Part shown: positions 55,028 to 64,000 of the stretch, in pieces
Layout: every line of letters starts with the position of its first letter
How positions within the stretch are numbered: the first letter of the stretch is position 1
From: Mikania micrantha
Lineage: Eukaryota; Streptophyta; Magnoliopsida; Asterales; Asteraceae
Assembly (NCBI GenBank): GCA_009363875.1
Contig: CM018694.1
Span: 32,311,415-32,375,414, forward strand
DNA: 64,000 nt
Reading direction: 5' to 3'
Made by a program: the position numbers and the translations under genes
The notes under the pieces: model-generated
The model's database searches: none
Seen by the model: the letters and a program-made list of their open reading frames with translations, nothing else
What the model was told of the DNA's origin: nothing

Positions 55028-55150
55028 GTTGCCAAATGCTAGCAAGGGCATGATCGTGGTATATCGAAACGGTGGTGGGCAGCGAGAGTGAGCCCTATAT
55101 ATAAGCTATTTTCGGTATATCGGGAAAGTGTCAGTGTGTAGATTTGGTGG
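55028..55150 (+). other. TGGTGGG/CCCTATA module, copy 13 (B1 leader)
   Basis: GGTATATCGAAACGG pairs with CTATTTTCGGTATATC (one mismatch, one bulge). The apex is GGGC-AGCGAGAGTGA-GCCC then TATATATAAG. It ends about 190 bp before the gag ATG. Confidence 0.76.
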
Positions 55151-55337
55151 AGAGATCATGGAACATCGTACATATTCACATGATAAGTATGCAAATAAGT
55201 TGATAACTTATACGTGTACTGGATCATATTACAATTGAATGATAATACTAGTAGTATGGATATATTACTGACCTTATCATGAAAATTCAATTGTATCCTT
55301 CCTCATTACTGACCCACTTGTGGCTTCTATTCGTAGA

Positions 55338-58300
55338 ATGCCTCCCCGACGTGATCCTAACGGAGGGGGTTCAACAAGTGGCAACGACGATGAGATCAAC
55401 AAGATTGCTCGAGCTATCGCGGTTCATATGCGAGATGTGATCCCGGGTATGGTCACTGATATTACCCAGAATCTTCGGGGAAGTACCGGTGATTCTGCAC
55501 ACAACTCAAATGCCACTAACGCTGGAACTGCTAACTTTACTTTCAAGCAGTTCAACGATGCTAAACCTCCTAAGTACTCTGGTACCGAGGGAGCTACCGG
55601 CCTACTGCAATGGCTGGAAAGCATTGAAGACATTCTCGACTTCACTGGATGTCCTGAGAATCTGAAGGTCAAGATGGCCTCAAGCGCTTTTCACAAAGGC
55701 GCACTCACTTGGTGGAATTCTGAAAAGAACACCAGAGGACGCGAAGTCGCTCTAGCTTTACCGTGGGACGGATTCAAGAACTTACTTGTGGAAAAGTTTT
55801 GTCCACGTCATGAACTGAAGAAACTGGAGGTGGAGATGTGGAATCTGGTGCAAGACAGTGGAGAGAACGCAAAGTATACAACTCGGTTCCATGAGTTGTG
55901 CATCCTCGTACCTCACTTGGTTACTCCTCTATCTCGCAGGATAGAGAAATACATTGAAGGTTTGCCTTTGGTGGTCAGAGGAACTGTTATGGGGAACAAC
56001 CCCACTACTTTGGAAGCTGCGATTCAACTTGGTGCCACTCTTACTGAAGAGTATGTTAAATCTGGTGTGCTTACCCGAAAGGGATTCAAGAGGGCACAGA
56101 TTGAGGAAGGCAAGAAGCCTGAACAGCACCACCACAAGAAGAAGAAACAGAAGACAATCAAGAACTTTGCAGCGTTGACTGCGGCTGCACCTACTCACGC
56201 TACTCCTCTCACTGCTATGCCACAACCCGCTAATGCCAGAAAGCCTTATACTGGCCAGTTTCCACTTTGCACCAAATGCCAGTACCATCATCTACCCACC
56301 ATCCCATGCAGAAAGTGTCTCAAGTGTGGGCGTATGGGACACTTGGCGGCTACATGCCGATCTGCTCATCTTGCTGCTACAACAACTGCTACCACCACTG
56401 CTACAGGTGGAAGGACCTGTTATAATTGTGGAGCAGAGGGACATTTCAGAAATCAGTGTCCAAAATTCAACAACAATACTGCTACTGCTCGTGCTTTCGT
56501 TATTGGAACTGCTGAAGCACGTGAAGAGCCGGCAGTCATCACGGGTACATTTCTTATCAATGATCATTATGTTCCCATCATATTTGATACTGGTGCCGAT
56601 AAAAGTTTTATCTCTACTCATACTGCTTCTTTGCTTAATATGCAACTATCCACACTTACTGCTCCATATACTGTAGAAGTAGCGAATGGTAAGACCATAG
56701 TTGTAGATTCCATAATTCATGCTTGTGAGCTAAGATTAAATGACCATCTCTTTTCCATCGATCTCATTCCTATGACTCTCGGAAGCTTCGAAGTGGTAGT
56801 AGGAATGGATTGGTTATCCAAGAATAACGCTGAAATCGTATGCTCTGAGAAACTTATCCTAATCCCCTTACCGTCCGGCGAAACGATGATAGTTTACGGC
56901 GAGAAACCATGTCGCGGATTGAAGATTGTATCGTGCATCAAGGCGAGGAAGTACTTGAAGAAGAAATATTATGCTTTCCTAGCTCATGTGGTGGAAAAGA
57001 AACCTGAAAAGAAAGCAGTTGGAGATGTTCCAGTTATCAGAGATTATCCAGACGTATTTCCAGAAGACTTGCCTGGACTACCACCAGTCCGACAAGTGGA
57101 GTTTAGAATTGATCTCGTCCCTGGAGCAAACCCAGTGGCGAAGTCACCGTATCGATTAGCACCGTCTGAGATGCAAGAACTGTCTAGTCAGCTTCAAGAA
57201 CTTTTAGACAAAGGTTTCATAAGACCGAGTTTCTCTCCATGGGGAGCTCCGGTTCTCTTTGTCAAAAAGAAAGACGGTTCATTTCGTATGTGCATCGACT
57301 ATCGTGAGTTGAACAAGTTGACAATCAAGAATAGATATCCTCTGCCCAGGATCGATGATCTGTTTGATCAATTACAGGGAGCAATTTGCTTTTCTAAGAT
57401 TGATTTACGATCTGGGTATCATCAGTTGAGAGTAAATGATGAGGATATACCAAAGACTGCATTTAGGACTCGGTATGGACACTATGAGTTTGTGGTTATG
57501 CCATTTGGGCTGACCAATGCACCTGCAGTGTTCATGGACTTGATGAATCGAGTCTGCAGGCCATACTTGGATCAGTTTGTTATTGTCTTCATTGATGATA
57601 TACTGATTTATTCCAAGTCAGAACAAGAACACGAGGATCATTTGAGGAAAGTCTTAGAGTTACTAAGAACTGAACGACTATATGCTAAATTCTCAAAATG
57701 TGAATTTTGGCTAAAGGAGGTTCCCTTCTTAGGACATGTCATAAACAAGGATGGGATACATGTAGATCCGGCGAAGATTGAGGCGATTAAGAATTGGACT
57801 ACCCCATCTACTCCAACAGAGATTCGTTCATTTCTGGGTTTGGCAGGTTATTACAGAAGATTCATTGCAAACTTCTCTAAGATAGCCTTGCCACTTACCA
57901 CATTAACTCAGAAAAGTCAAGCGTTTATATGGGGACAAAAACAGGAAGATGCATTTCAACTTCTTAAACAGAAGTTATGCAACTCCCCTATCCTTAGTCT
58001 TCCAGAAGGCAGTGATGATTTCATTGTCTACTGTGTTGCTTCAAACCTTGGTCTTGGTTGTGTACTTATGCAACGGGACAAGGTCATTGCGCATGCTTCA
58101 AGACAACTGAAGGTTCACGAGAAGAATTACACTACTCATGACCTTGAGTTAGGGGCTGTGGTCTTTGCATTGAAGATTTGGAGACACTACCTGTATGGTA
58201 CTAAATGTGTCATCTACACTGACCACAAGAGTCTACAACACATTCTCAATCAGAAAGAACTCAACATGAGACAACGACGTTGGGTTGAGCTTCTAACTGA

Positions 58301-59864
58301 TTACGACTGCGAGATTCGTTACCATCCGGGTAAAGCCAATGTAGTGGCGGATGCTCTTAGTCGCAAGGAGCCAGTCAAACCGATTCGTGTAAGAGCCATG
58401 GAGATCAACACACAGCCAAACTTGAAAGACTTGATTCGTATTGCACAACAACAAGTAGTAACAAACAATCAACTCAAGACAGACTTGGATTGTGGTATTG
58501 AGAAGAAACTAGAACCTCGAGCTGATGGGGTGTTATATCTCAACGGCCGCATTTGGATTCCAAAGTCTGAAGAATTGCGCACACTCATCTGTGATGAGGC
58601 TCATAAGTCGCGATACTCAGTTCATCCTGGAGCCGACAAGATGTATCAGGACTTGAGGACATCTTACTGGTGGCCGGGGATGAAGAAAGACATAGCATTA
58701 TACATGGGAAAATGTCTTACATGTTCAAAAGTCAAAGCAGAACATCAAAAGCCTTCGGGACTTCTGCAGCAACCTGAAATTCCTCAATGGAAATGGGAGC
58801 AAATTTCCATGGATTTCATAACAAAGTTGCCGAGAACTCCGCGAGGTTTCGATTCGATTTGGGTGATCGTTGATCGACTCACCAAATCTGCTCACTTTCT
58901 CCCTATCCGAGAGGATTACAAGATGGAGAAGTTATCCACATTGTACATCAACGAAATCATTGCACGTCATGGTACTCCAACATCAATCATATCAGATCGT
59001 GATAGTCGTTTCACTTCTCGCTTTTGGCAATCATTGCAAAAGGCTTTGGGAACGCGTGTTAATCTTAGCACGGCGTATCATCCCCAAACCGACGGCCAAA
59101 GCGAGAGGACTATCCAAACACTTGAGGACATGCTTCGTTCTTGTGTCATTGACTTCGGGGGAAGTTGGGACACTCATCTACCACTCATTGAGTTTTCATA
59201 TAACAATAGCTACCATACAAGCATTCAATGTGCACCATTCGAGGCTTTATATGGTAGAAAGTGCCGATCACCGGTCTGCTGGACCGAGGTTGGTGACTCA
59301 CAGGTCGTAGGACCAGAACTCATTCAGGAAACATCAGACAAAATCACAATCATTCAGTCACGGCTTAAGACCGCACGAGATCGGCAGAAGAGTTATGCTG
59401 ATCGACGTCGGAAACCGCTTGAGTTTCAAGTCGGTGACCGAGTCTTACTCAAGGTTTCTCCCTGGAAAGGCGTTGTCCGATTCGGGAAGAAAGGGAAACT
59501 TGCACCAAGGTACGTTGGACCTTTTGAGATCCTGGAACGGATTGGTCCCGTAGCCTACAAACTCAAACTTCCAGTGGAGCTAAGCAATGTTCATGATACT
59601 TTTCATGTATCAAATCTTAAGAAATGCTTGGCGGATCATGATGTTCAGATTCCACTGGAAGACATACAGATTCAGAATAACATGCAATTCATAGAACGTC
59701 CAGTTGAGATCATGGATCATGGGGTCAAGAAACTTAAACGCAGCCGTATCCCGATCGTGAAAGTGCGATGGGAGGGCAAACGCGGTGCTGAGTTCACCTG
59801 GGAACGTGAAGACCAGATGAAGCTTAGGTACCCTCATCTTTTTACAGTATCTTCGGCTAGTTAA
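55338..59864 (+). CDS. gag-pol: Gag-Pol polyprotein of B1 (1508 codons)
   Basis: Start at the ATG at 55338 (MPPRRDPNGGG), aligned with the MSPRR/MQPRR starts of family A; six more in-frame codons precede it but without ATG. Residues counted from 55320: Gag capsid about 75-250 (LLQWLESIED, ALTWWNS); CxxC-HH-C unit 317-330; CCHC knuckles 333-346 and 367-380; protease D423-T-G; RT about 600-790 with FIDD at 757-760; RNase H about 890-1010; integrase zinc finger H1096, H1102, C1132, C1135 and catalytic D1165, D1226, E1262; chromodomain about 1461-1508. A single frame with no gag/pol stop, as usual for Tekay/Del. Odd: residue 906, the first RNase H catalytic Asp (YCDAS in A1 and B2), is Val (GTT at 58035), so RNase H should be inactive. 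The protein would make virus-like particles, copy the RNA and integrate it into heterochromatin. Confidence 0.96.
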   Translation: MPPRRDPNGGGSTSGNDDEINKIARAIAVHMRDVIPGMVTDITQNLRGSTGDSAHNSNATNAGTANFTFKQFNDAKPPKYSGTEGATGLLQWLESIEDILDFTGCPENLKVKMASSAFHKGALTWWNSEKNTRGREVALALPWDGFKNLLVEKFCPRHELKKLEVEMWNLVQDSGENAKYTTRFHELCILVPHLVTPLSRRIEKYIEGLPLVVRGTVMGNNPTTLEAAIQLGATLTEEYVKSGVLTRKGFKRAQIEEGKKPEQHHHKKKKQKTIKNFAALTAAAPTHATPLTAMPQPANARKPYTGQFPLCTKCQYHHLPTIPCRKCLKCGRMGHLAATCRSAHLAATTTATTTATGGRTCYNCGAEGHFRNQCPKFNNNTATARAFVIGTAEAREEPAVITGTFLINDHYVPIIFDTGADKSFISTHTASLLNMQLSTLTAPYTVEVANGKTIVVDSIIHACELRLNDHLFSIDLIPMTLGSFEVVVGMDWLSKNNAEIVCSEKLILIPLPSGETMIVYGEKPCRGLKIVSCIKARKYLKKKYYAFLAHVVEKKPEKKAVGDVPVIRDYPDVFPEDLPGLPPVRQVEFRIDLVPGANPVAKSPYRLAPSEMQELSSQLQELLDKGFIRPSFSPWGAPVLFVKKKDGSFRMCIDYRELNKLTIKNRYPLPRIDDLFDQLQGAICFSKIDLRSGYHQLRVNDEDIPKTAFRTRYGHYEFVVMPFGLTNAPAVFMDLMNRVCRPYLDQFVIVFIDDILIYSKSEQEHEDHLRKVLELLRTERLYAKFSKCEFWLKEVPFLGHVINKDGIHVDPAKIEAIKNWTTPSTPTEIRSFLGLAGYYRRFIANFSKIALPLTTLTQKSQAFIWGQKQEDAFQLLKQKLCNSPILSLPEGSDDFIVYCVASNLGLGCVLMQRDKVIAHASRQLKVHEKNYTTHDLELGAVVFALKIWRHYLYGTKCVIYTDHKSLQHILNQKELNMRQRRWVELLTDYDCEIRYHPGKANVVADALSRKEPVKPIRVRAMEINTQPNLKDLIRIAQQQVVTNNQLKTDLDCGIEKKLEPRADGVLYLNGRIWIPKSEELRTLICDEAHKSRYSVHPGADKMYQDLRTSYWWPGMKKDIALYMGKCLTCSKVKAEHQKPSGLLQQPEIPQWKWEQISMDFITKLPRTPRGFDSIWVIVDRLTKSAHFLPIREDYKMEKLSTLYINEIIARHGTPTSIISDRDSRFTSRFWQSLQKALGTRVNLSTAYHPQTDGQSERTIQTLEDMLRSCVIDFGGSWDTHLPLIEFSYNNSYHTSIQCAPFEALYGRKCRSPVCWTEVGDSQVVGPELIQETSDKITIIQSRLKTARDRQKSYADRRRKPLEFQVGDRVLLKVSPWKGVVRFGKKGKLAPRYVGPFEILERIGPVAYKLKLPVELSNVHDTFHVSNLKKCLADHDVQIPLEDIQIQNNMQFIERPVEIMDHGVKKLKRSRIPIVKVRWEGKRGAEFTWEREDQMKLRYPHLFTVSSAS

Positions 59865-59897
59865 TTTCGGGACGAAATTCCCTTAACTAGGGGAGAC
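59865..59897 (+). promoter_or_regulatory. Polypurine tract of B1
   Basis: AATTTCGGGACGAAATT inverted repeat, then AACTAGGGGAGAC immediately before the 3' LTR. Confidence 0.88.
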
Positions 59898-60073
59898 TGT
59901 AACATTTGTGCATATAGTCATGTAGTTGTAAACAGTGTTAGAACAGTGTCTATTCATGGTTCAGTTCATCAATGTGATTCGTATGTTCAAAATGTGTGCT
60001 TGTGTGTTACAGGATCTTAGTAATCAGAAAACAAGTATGTATTATTTATTTACAGTCGATTTCACTAAGCAAG

Positions 60074-60160
60074 AACAGTAACTTGTTATATCGAAACAGT
60101 GGTGGGCAGCGAGAGTGAGCCCTATACATATACTGCGTTCGGTGTAACAGGTTAGTGTTA
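60074..60160 (+). other. TGGTGGG/CCCTATA module, copy 14 (B1 3' LTR)
   Basis: Identical to copy 11. Confidence 0.8.
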
Positions 60161-60239
60161 GTGCGTAGTGTCGAGACGAATAGTATGACAATTAATTAAT
60201 TCAACAAAGATCGTAATCTGTAAGCGAGACTGAGTATAG

Positions 60240-60259
60240 TTATGGGTGACGATCCATAA
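60240..60259 (+). other. GGTGACGATC-loop hairpin (B1 3' LTR)
   Basis: TTATG/CATAA stem around GGTGACGATC, identical to the 5' LTR copy. Confidence 0.7.
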
Positions 60260-60543
60260 TAGTACGAATGTTGAACTTATAATTACGATTAAACGACTTT
60301 AAATAATTAATACGATCGGAAAACGTACGCGATTGCGGGTATACACGTAATTGTATGTGTTTAACGATCTGGCAACACACGAAGAGTAAAATAATTATAT
60401 TAATTATTTTATATTTTTACAATTTTGAAACTCATCATTTTAATGAGTTTAACAACTCTTTTATTTTAAAACCGCGTAAAGTACGCGTTATGTTCCGGAA
60501 ACGCGAACCGAGCGACCGAAACGAACCCGAATACCACCCGGGC

Positions 60544-60551
60544 TATAAAAG
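60544..60551 (+). promoter_or_regulatory. TATA box of B1 3' LTR
   Basis: TATAAAAG, as in the 5' LTR. Confidence 0.6.
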
Positions 60552-60971
60552 CCTTGAACAAGGCTTAAATGCTCATTAATATCACCAACAACACTTTCTC
60601 TCTCTACAATTTCGTCTACCCTCTCTCTCTCTAAGAAAACCAACTTTAAACGCGCATAACTCGCTCGTTTCTCAACGGATTTTGGCGTTCTTGGTGTCCA
60701 CGCGAAGATCTCGACATCCTCTACTCGAAAGTACAAGAATTTTGCAGATTCATCCAGCCACAATCGAGGTATTGGTGCTTGAATGTCCACGAAATTAGGG
60801 TTTTCTTTAGTGTGTTTGTTTAAATCTATGTTCTAGCCGACTCTACACATTTTCGGCCGAACCTACAACATTTCGAGGTTGAGATTTGCAAGTAGTAATG
60901 GTCAAAAAGTGGTTGGATCGAAGGAACAAGGTGGAACAATGGAGCTGGTAACAGGTTCGCTGGAAGAGGGG

Positions 60972-61790
60972 GCGGCCGAGCCTTCATCCTCAGCTGGCCG
61001 AACCCTAATGAGGTGCCACGAACTTGCACGGTTCGTTAAATGTCAGCCGAACCCTTAGGGGACCTCACGAACCTGTACCGAGCCTTCATGCCTTCGACGA
61101 ACTATTCTAAGGCCACGAACTCTCCCGAACCTTCACGAACCTTGATCAGCATGCAGCGAACCTTCATAGGTGGGAGCATCTTCGGCGAACCCCCATGCAA
61201 GCAGACGAACCCATGCATGGTTCGTTGCCATGAAGCCGAATCTCTCATCACTTTAGCCGAACCACGAACTTGAGCCGAACCCCGGAAGCCATACACGAAC
61301 CCTTAACCATCATCACGAACCCTTTAGTGCCGAACCCTGTTTATTTGTCTTGGCCGAACCTTGGCTCTAAACTTCAAGGGTTCGCTGCCAAGAGTGGCAG
61401 CCCAAGGACCTTTCGGCCCAAACCGATTCTACTCGGCCCAATCTTATTAGAATTCGGCCCATAGACATAAACCAAGCCCAAGGGAGTTAAGTTGGGTCAT
61501 TAGATATTCAATTGGCCCAATAACACCTTGGAACTTTACATGGTTTATATAAACATTGGTTGGTTCAACTCAAATCCTTTAGGCTCAATTCAAACTCATT
61601 AGGCCCACTAAGATTGTAATCGGTTTGATATTGTCCTTGGCATGTAATAAGGCCTATATAAATGTTATTGGGCCAACGCCACATTCACATGGCCAAATAC
61701 CATAATCAATTGGCCCATTGTAATTTTAATGACCTATGGCCTTTGGTTAAGTCCACCATGATTTTATGGACTTAAGGCCCATCGTTGGTC
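60972..61790 (+). repeat. GCCGAACC then GGCCCA word arrays in B1 3' LTR
   Basis: Copy of the arrays at 50888-51745, minus the 43-bp segment. Several LTR-to-LTR substitutions fall within words (for example GACCCA/GGCCCA and GGTCGAAC/GGCCGAAC). Confidence 0.85.
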
Positions 61791-62544
61791 ACGACTCAAA
61801 GTGATTGTAATTTGATCTTAGATGTTTTAAGTTGCAACTTAACTTAATCATGGATCAAGTCACAATCTCAAGAACTTTAACAATTGGAACATTATTTCAT
61901 AAATCATTGTAATCAATGGTTATCAAATTCTCAAACAATTATCATTTTATGCATAAGATTTATGCACAAAGGATCATTTCACATATGTTTCTTGGACCCA
62001 TGATCAATCAAGTGATTCAAATCATAACTTTCAAGTTTTCACAACAATCAAATCATGAGAACACAAGTCAATCAATGAATCAAAGTCTATACAATTATAA
62101 ATCCTATATCTTATGTATAATTACAATGTTATAGGAAACAATTAGAAGTCCTGTTTGCTACTTGCTATCTGTTTTAGTTCAGAGTCTACTGCAGACAGGT
62201 GAGAACTTTAGCCCCTCTTTTACTGTTTTATAACTGTTTTGGGGTGGAACACGTGATCAAAAACGCTATTTCAATCTTGTTTCATTACACAGTTTATGTG
62301 TATTCATAAACATTACAGTTTCATCTTACGAATCCAAGGGATTCACCAACTGTTCAAATAAATTGTCAACCGTTTTAAAGGAATTATTCACTATTAAAAT
62401 CTTATTACTAAAAAGGATTTTATAATGACTCTTTGAAATGTTTTATAACAGTTTTACTCAAATGTTCTTATAAAGGATAAACACTTTTAAATAAATGATT
62501 TTATAAACTCTTTTGTTCCAAACCTTGTTGTTACACAAGGTCAC

Positions 62545-62770
62545 TATATCATGATACTCAAAACAAGTGGTTCATTTAATTGTATTCAAATCAAGTGGTT
62601 CATTTCATGGTATTCAAATCAAGTGGTTCAAAACATGGTATTCAAATCAGATGGTTCAAAACATGGTATTCAAATCAGATGGTTCAAAACATGGTATTCA
62701 AATCAAGTGGTTCAATTCATAGTATTCAAACAAAGGATTTAATTCGTGGAATTAAATCCAGGTTTTCAAT
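62545..62770 (+). repeat. 28-bp minisatellite in B1 3' LTR
   Basis: Same unit and copy number as 52500-52730. Confidence 0.88.
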
Positions 62771-63594
62771 TCATGTTATCAAATAAGGCATTAACACATC
62801 CGGTTAAAGTAAGGTTCAGAAAACATGGTGTCCATTGTTGTAAACAAACTTGTAAAAGCATCAAGTATCATATTCATTAGCGTTAGTACTGGGTGATCAC
62901 AACAAGGGAAAGCGGACACACACATTGGGGCAGGCCGATTGCTGCAGTTAGTTTTTAAATCTGTTTTATAAACTAACTGCAGATTTCGGTTTCATATGGT
63001 TTTATCAAAACTGTTGACACATTATCTAACTCCAAACGTGGTTTGGGACTTGATATTATATGTTGACTCTTGTGCAAACAGTGATTGGACTGTTTACACT
63101 CATTTTCTTACTTGATGTTAGTTTGGGTTGCAGCTCATCCGTGTGAATCTTATGATGCTTTAACTTACCTATGTCTTATATCATATAACTCATGTTTACA
63201 AATGTTTAAACCTATTGTTCTCACCAACTACGTCTGTAGTTGACAGTTACTTTTCACGTGTTTCAGGAAATCAGGTTTAAGACAATCTCAGAGACAACTA
63301 AGGAGACCATTCTAAGATAGAACAAGATGAAGAAACATGCTAGGATGGATTAGAAACACATTAAATCCTAAATGTTTAATTGTCTTGTTTGGAGTCTTAT
63401 TTTGTAACTATATTTTGGGTCTGTAGTTGTCTTTCTTTTGGAAGATAGATTGTCTGTAACTAAACAATTGTCTAAACATTATGCAACTTAGTAATCCATT
63501 GTGGTTGTTCTTATTCAATACTTGTGCATGATTCAACTGATCATACGTCACCGCGCCGTGGATTCCGCACGCGGCGCAGGGGTGTGACAGCTTG

Positions 63595-63828
63595 GCTGAT
63601 CATGATGTTCAGATTCCACTCAAAGACATTCAGATTCAAAACAACATGCAATTCATAGAACGTCCAGTTGAGATCATGGATCATGGGGTCAAGAAACTCA
63701 AACATAGCCATATACTGATCGTAAAGGTACAATGGGAAGGCAAACATGGTGATGAGTTCACCTGGGTACGTGCAGACCAAATGAAGCTCAAGTACCCTCC
63801 TCTTTTTACAGTATCTTCGGCTAGTTAA
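63595..63828 (+). pseudogene. Decayed B-type Pol (B4), C-terminal chromodomain
   Basis: Resumes the integrase C-terminus at ADHDVQIPLKDIQ right after the B1 duplication and encodes the chromodomain (ERPVEIMDHGVKKLKHS...FTWVRADQMK) to the stop after TVSSAS. It has several substitutions relative to B1, including the usual RSRIPIVKVRW block. This is the right half of the pseudogene at 48085-49809. Confidence 0.88.
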
Positions 63829-64000
63829 TTTCGGGACGAAATTCCCTTAACTAAGGGAGATTGTAACATATGTATAGTAAGTCATGATAGTCATAAATCA
63901 GGATAGAACAATGTGTACATGTTAGTATTTATGTCAGTGTGATTCGTGTTCAATATGCCAAAGGGTCAATATGATTCATGTGCATGTTTGTGTGTTATAG
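63829..64000 (+). mobile_element. Polypurine tract and start of the 3' LTR of B4
   Basis: AATTTCGGGACGAAATT and AACTAAGGGAGAT lead into TGTAACATATGTATAG at 63862, the start of a B-type LTR that runs out of the window. Confidence 0.85.

Larger units (their letters stand above)
53561..55337 (+). other. Leader of B1 with hairpin repeats and two structured modules
   Basis: 1.78 kb of non-coding sequence before gag. 53821-54219 holds seven hairpins: CAAGGAT...ATCCTTG, CAAAGAT...ATCTTTG, three exact 57-bp direct repeats (53941-54111) each with CAAAGATTGTTATCTTTG, and two CAAGAT...TTCTTG/ATCTTG forms. Two TGGTGGG/CCCTATA modules follow at 54518-54639 and 55028-55150. A small frame across the 57-bp repeats exists only because 57 is a multiple of three. 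B2 has the same layout. Confidence 0.8.
49810..63589 (+). mobile_element. Element B1: complete young Ty3/gypsy chromovirus, 13.8 kb
   Basis: Complete: 5' LTR 49810-53545, primer site, 1.8-kb leader, one-frame gag-pol, polypurine tract, 3' LTR 59898-63589, and a 5-bp duplication. The LTRs are 3736 and 3692 bp. The 44-bp difference is explained by one 43-bp indel near 51240 and a 1-bp indel. I counted about 15 substitutions, near 0.4%, so the insertion is recent. The chromodomain integrase assigns it to the Tekay/Del-like chromoviruses. The only coding defect seen is in RNase H. Confidence 0.95.
59898..63589 (+). mobile_element. 3' LTR of B1 (3692 bp)
   Basis: Near-identical to 49810-53545, with the same inventory: module 60074-60160, GGTGACGATC hairpin 60240-60259, TATA box 60544-60551, GAACC array 60972-61385, GGCCCA array 61395-61790, intron-like segment 62199-63266 and minisatellite 62545-62770. 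It lacks 43 bp present in the 5' LTR near 51240. Confidence 0.94.

Noticed and set aside
54518..55150. Structured module as a hammerhead ribozyme (retrozyme-like element)
   Set aside because: The conserved core words CTGATGA and GAAA are not present in the right arrangement, and the invariant blocks TGGTGGG and CCCTATA do not fit that fold. Other ribozyme classes could not be tested by eye.

Overview
The window is plant repeat DNA, probably from an Asteraceae-type genome (a tentative call, from the chromovirus type and from an ORF resembling retroelement-linked proteins I recall from Artemisia/Tanacetum). I see no functional host gene. Nearly everything is long-LTR Ty3/gypsy chromovirus of the Tekay/Del type: gag-protease-RT-RNase H-integrase-chromodomain in one frame, initiator-Met tRNA primer site TGGTATCAGAGC, 5-bp target duplications. 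Two families share promoter, leader, primer site and polypurine tract. I call them A (LTRs 4.3-4.6 kb, ending in a GC-rich block) and B (LTRs 3.2-3.7 kb, ending GGCGCAGGGGTGTGACA). A third LTR type is called C.

Positions 1-39053 are one deep nest whose left halves lie outside the window. From inside outward: A3 (minus, 1-6467) sits in the gag of A1 (plus, 6468-14787); A1 sits in the LTR of A2 (plus, 14788-15490); A2 sits in the RNase H region of B2 (minus, 15491-23217); B2 sits in the 5' LTR of A4 (plus, 23218-36574); A4 sits in a B-type LTR, B3 (minus, 36575-39053). A4 also carries a solo B LTR (28336-32032, duplication ATGAA). Positions 39054-41180 are AT-rich with nothing recognised. Positions 41181-47262 hold a broken, unidentified ORF split by a solo C LTR (43935-46853, duplication ACATA). 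A GAT microsatellite follows, then a decayed B-type pol (B4) interrupted by B1 (49810-63589, duplication GCTTG), the only complete and young element: near-identical LTRs and an uninterrupted 1508-codon gag-pol.

The most unusual content is in the LTRs and leaders rather than in the proteins. (i) A module recurs 14 times, always in element-sense orientation: invariant TGGTGGG and CCCTATAYATA blocks enclosed by stems whose sequences differ between copies but stay paired, often through G.U pairs. (ii) A second recurrent hairpin has a constant GGTGACGATY loop and changing stems. (iii) The B leader has an array of hairpins with paired substitutions. (iv) The LTRs contain strand-locked arrays of short words (CATTCG in A, GCCGAACC in B, GGCCCA in A, B and C), followed by minisatellites with unrelated units, lying between conserved splice-site-like sequences. 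(v) A3 encodes a Gag-like protein without a capsid domain but with a duplicated zinc-knuckle module, as expected of a non-autonomous parasite of family A.

All alignments, pairings and counts were made by eye.
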